Assembly (NCBI GenBank): GCA_934643185.1
Contig: CAKUBN010000036.1
Location: 1-22,642, forward strand
DNA: 22,642 nt
Direction: 5' to 3'
Origin: an uncultured Eubacteriales bacterium
Lineage (GTDB): Bacteria > Bacillota > Clostridia > Oscillospirales > Acutalibacteraceae
Under the pieces are notes generated by a model that was not told the DNA's origin, did not search any database, and saw only the letters and a list, made by a program, of their open reading frames with translations. Of this stretch, positions 22,364 to 22,642 are shown piece by piece (positions within the stretch are counted from its first letter, which is position 1; each line of letters starts with the position of its first letter). A program made the translations under genes and the position numbers.

Positions 22364-22642
22364 ATGAAGCTATTCAAAAAACAAATTCCCGTCCGCCACG
22401 TTTTATACGTCGTGCTCGGTTGGCTGCACGCCGCCATGCTGTGCGTGCCGCTTTACGCGCTCGTCTTGAATTTCGTCTCAGAGGGCATGACGAAAGAGAC
22501 CATCCTGCAAAACATCCTGCGCGGCTTTCTCCTCATCCTCCCCATTGCGCTCAGCTGGTTCGCGATAAAATACCTGCGCCGCATCTTTTTCTATCTTCTC
22601 GCAAGCGCCGCCATCACCGTGCTCACCGGCTTCCTGTTCGAT
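22364..22642 (+). CDS. Membrane protein of the moxR operon (5' part)
   Basis: The first 93 residues of a protein cut by the window end. It begins MKLFKKQIPVRHVLYVVLGW with a basic start and shows about three hydrophobic segments (near 13-37, 55-70 and 74-90). GGGAGG lies seven bases before the ATG, 15 bases after the DUF58 stop. In related MoxR-DUF58 operons the next gene often encodes a multi-span protein with a transglutaminase-like domain; too little is visible to confirm that. Confidence 0.75.
   Translation, partial: MKLFKKQIPVRHVLYVVLGWLHAAMLCVPLYALVLNFVSEGMTKETILQNILRGFLLILPIALSWFAIKYLRRIFFYLLASAAITVLTGFLFD

Overview
The window reads as chromosomal DNA of a Gram-positive, GC-moderate, probably gut-associated anaerobe of the class Clostridia (Oscillospiraceae/Ruminococcaceae-like). 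The signs are an IspH reductase fused to ribosomal protein S1, a split SecD/SecF pair, an Lpl-type sugar importer without its own ATPase, an AraC regulator with two membrane spans of the YesS kind, and purine-rich Shine-Dalgarno sites before nearly every gene. The genus assignment is inference. I see no rRNA, tRNA, insertion sequence, prophage or CRISPR array.

Region 1 (1-235): the 3' end of a DUF378 membrane protein on the plus strand, closed by a bidirectional terminator.

Region 2 (252-8498, minus strand): a carbohydrate-use locus read right to left. Two ABC permeases and a lipoprotein binding protein come first. A hairpin, a candidate internal promoter and a palindrome follow. Then come four cytoplasmic enzymes: a GH28-fold protein, a DUF4127 protein, NanE (ManNAc-6-phosphate epimerase) and a ROK kinase (likely NanK). 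A divergently encoded, membrane-anchored AraC regulator (9106-11457, plus) faces the operon across about 600 bases and is its obvious candidate regulator. The GH28 protein keeps the three catalytic aspartates but has lost the His, Arg and Lys that complete the classical site and hold the uronate carboxylate. No neuraminate lyase is present. I therefore infer import and intracellular cleavage of an oligosaccharide that yields ManNAc, entering GlcNAc-6-phosphate metabolism, rather than ordinary pectin or sialic acid use. This is the most interesting system here.

Region 3 (11516-11880, plus): a small XRE regulator with a near-consensus promoter and its own terminator.

Region 4 (11935-19877, minus): a tightly packed housekeeping group read as rpiR-like regulator, HI0933-family flavoprotein, cmk, plsC-like acyltransferase, ispH-rpsA fusion, secD, secF. 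Several genes overlap by 1 to 8 bases. A hairpin separates ispH-rpsA from secDF. The regulator's promoter carries a 13-base motif, TTCCTGCAAAAAT, that recurs in the same intergenic region and looks like an operator.

Region 5 (20176-22642, plus): a MoxR ATPase, a DUF58 protein and the start of a membrane protein cut by the window edge, forming a MoxR-DUF58 operon divergent from rpiR.
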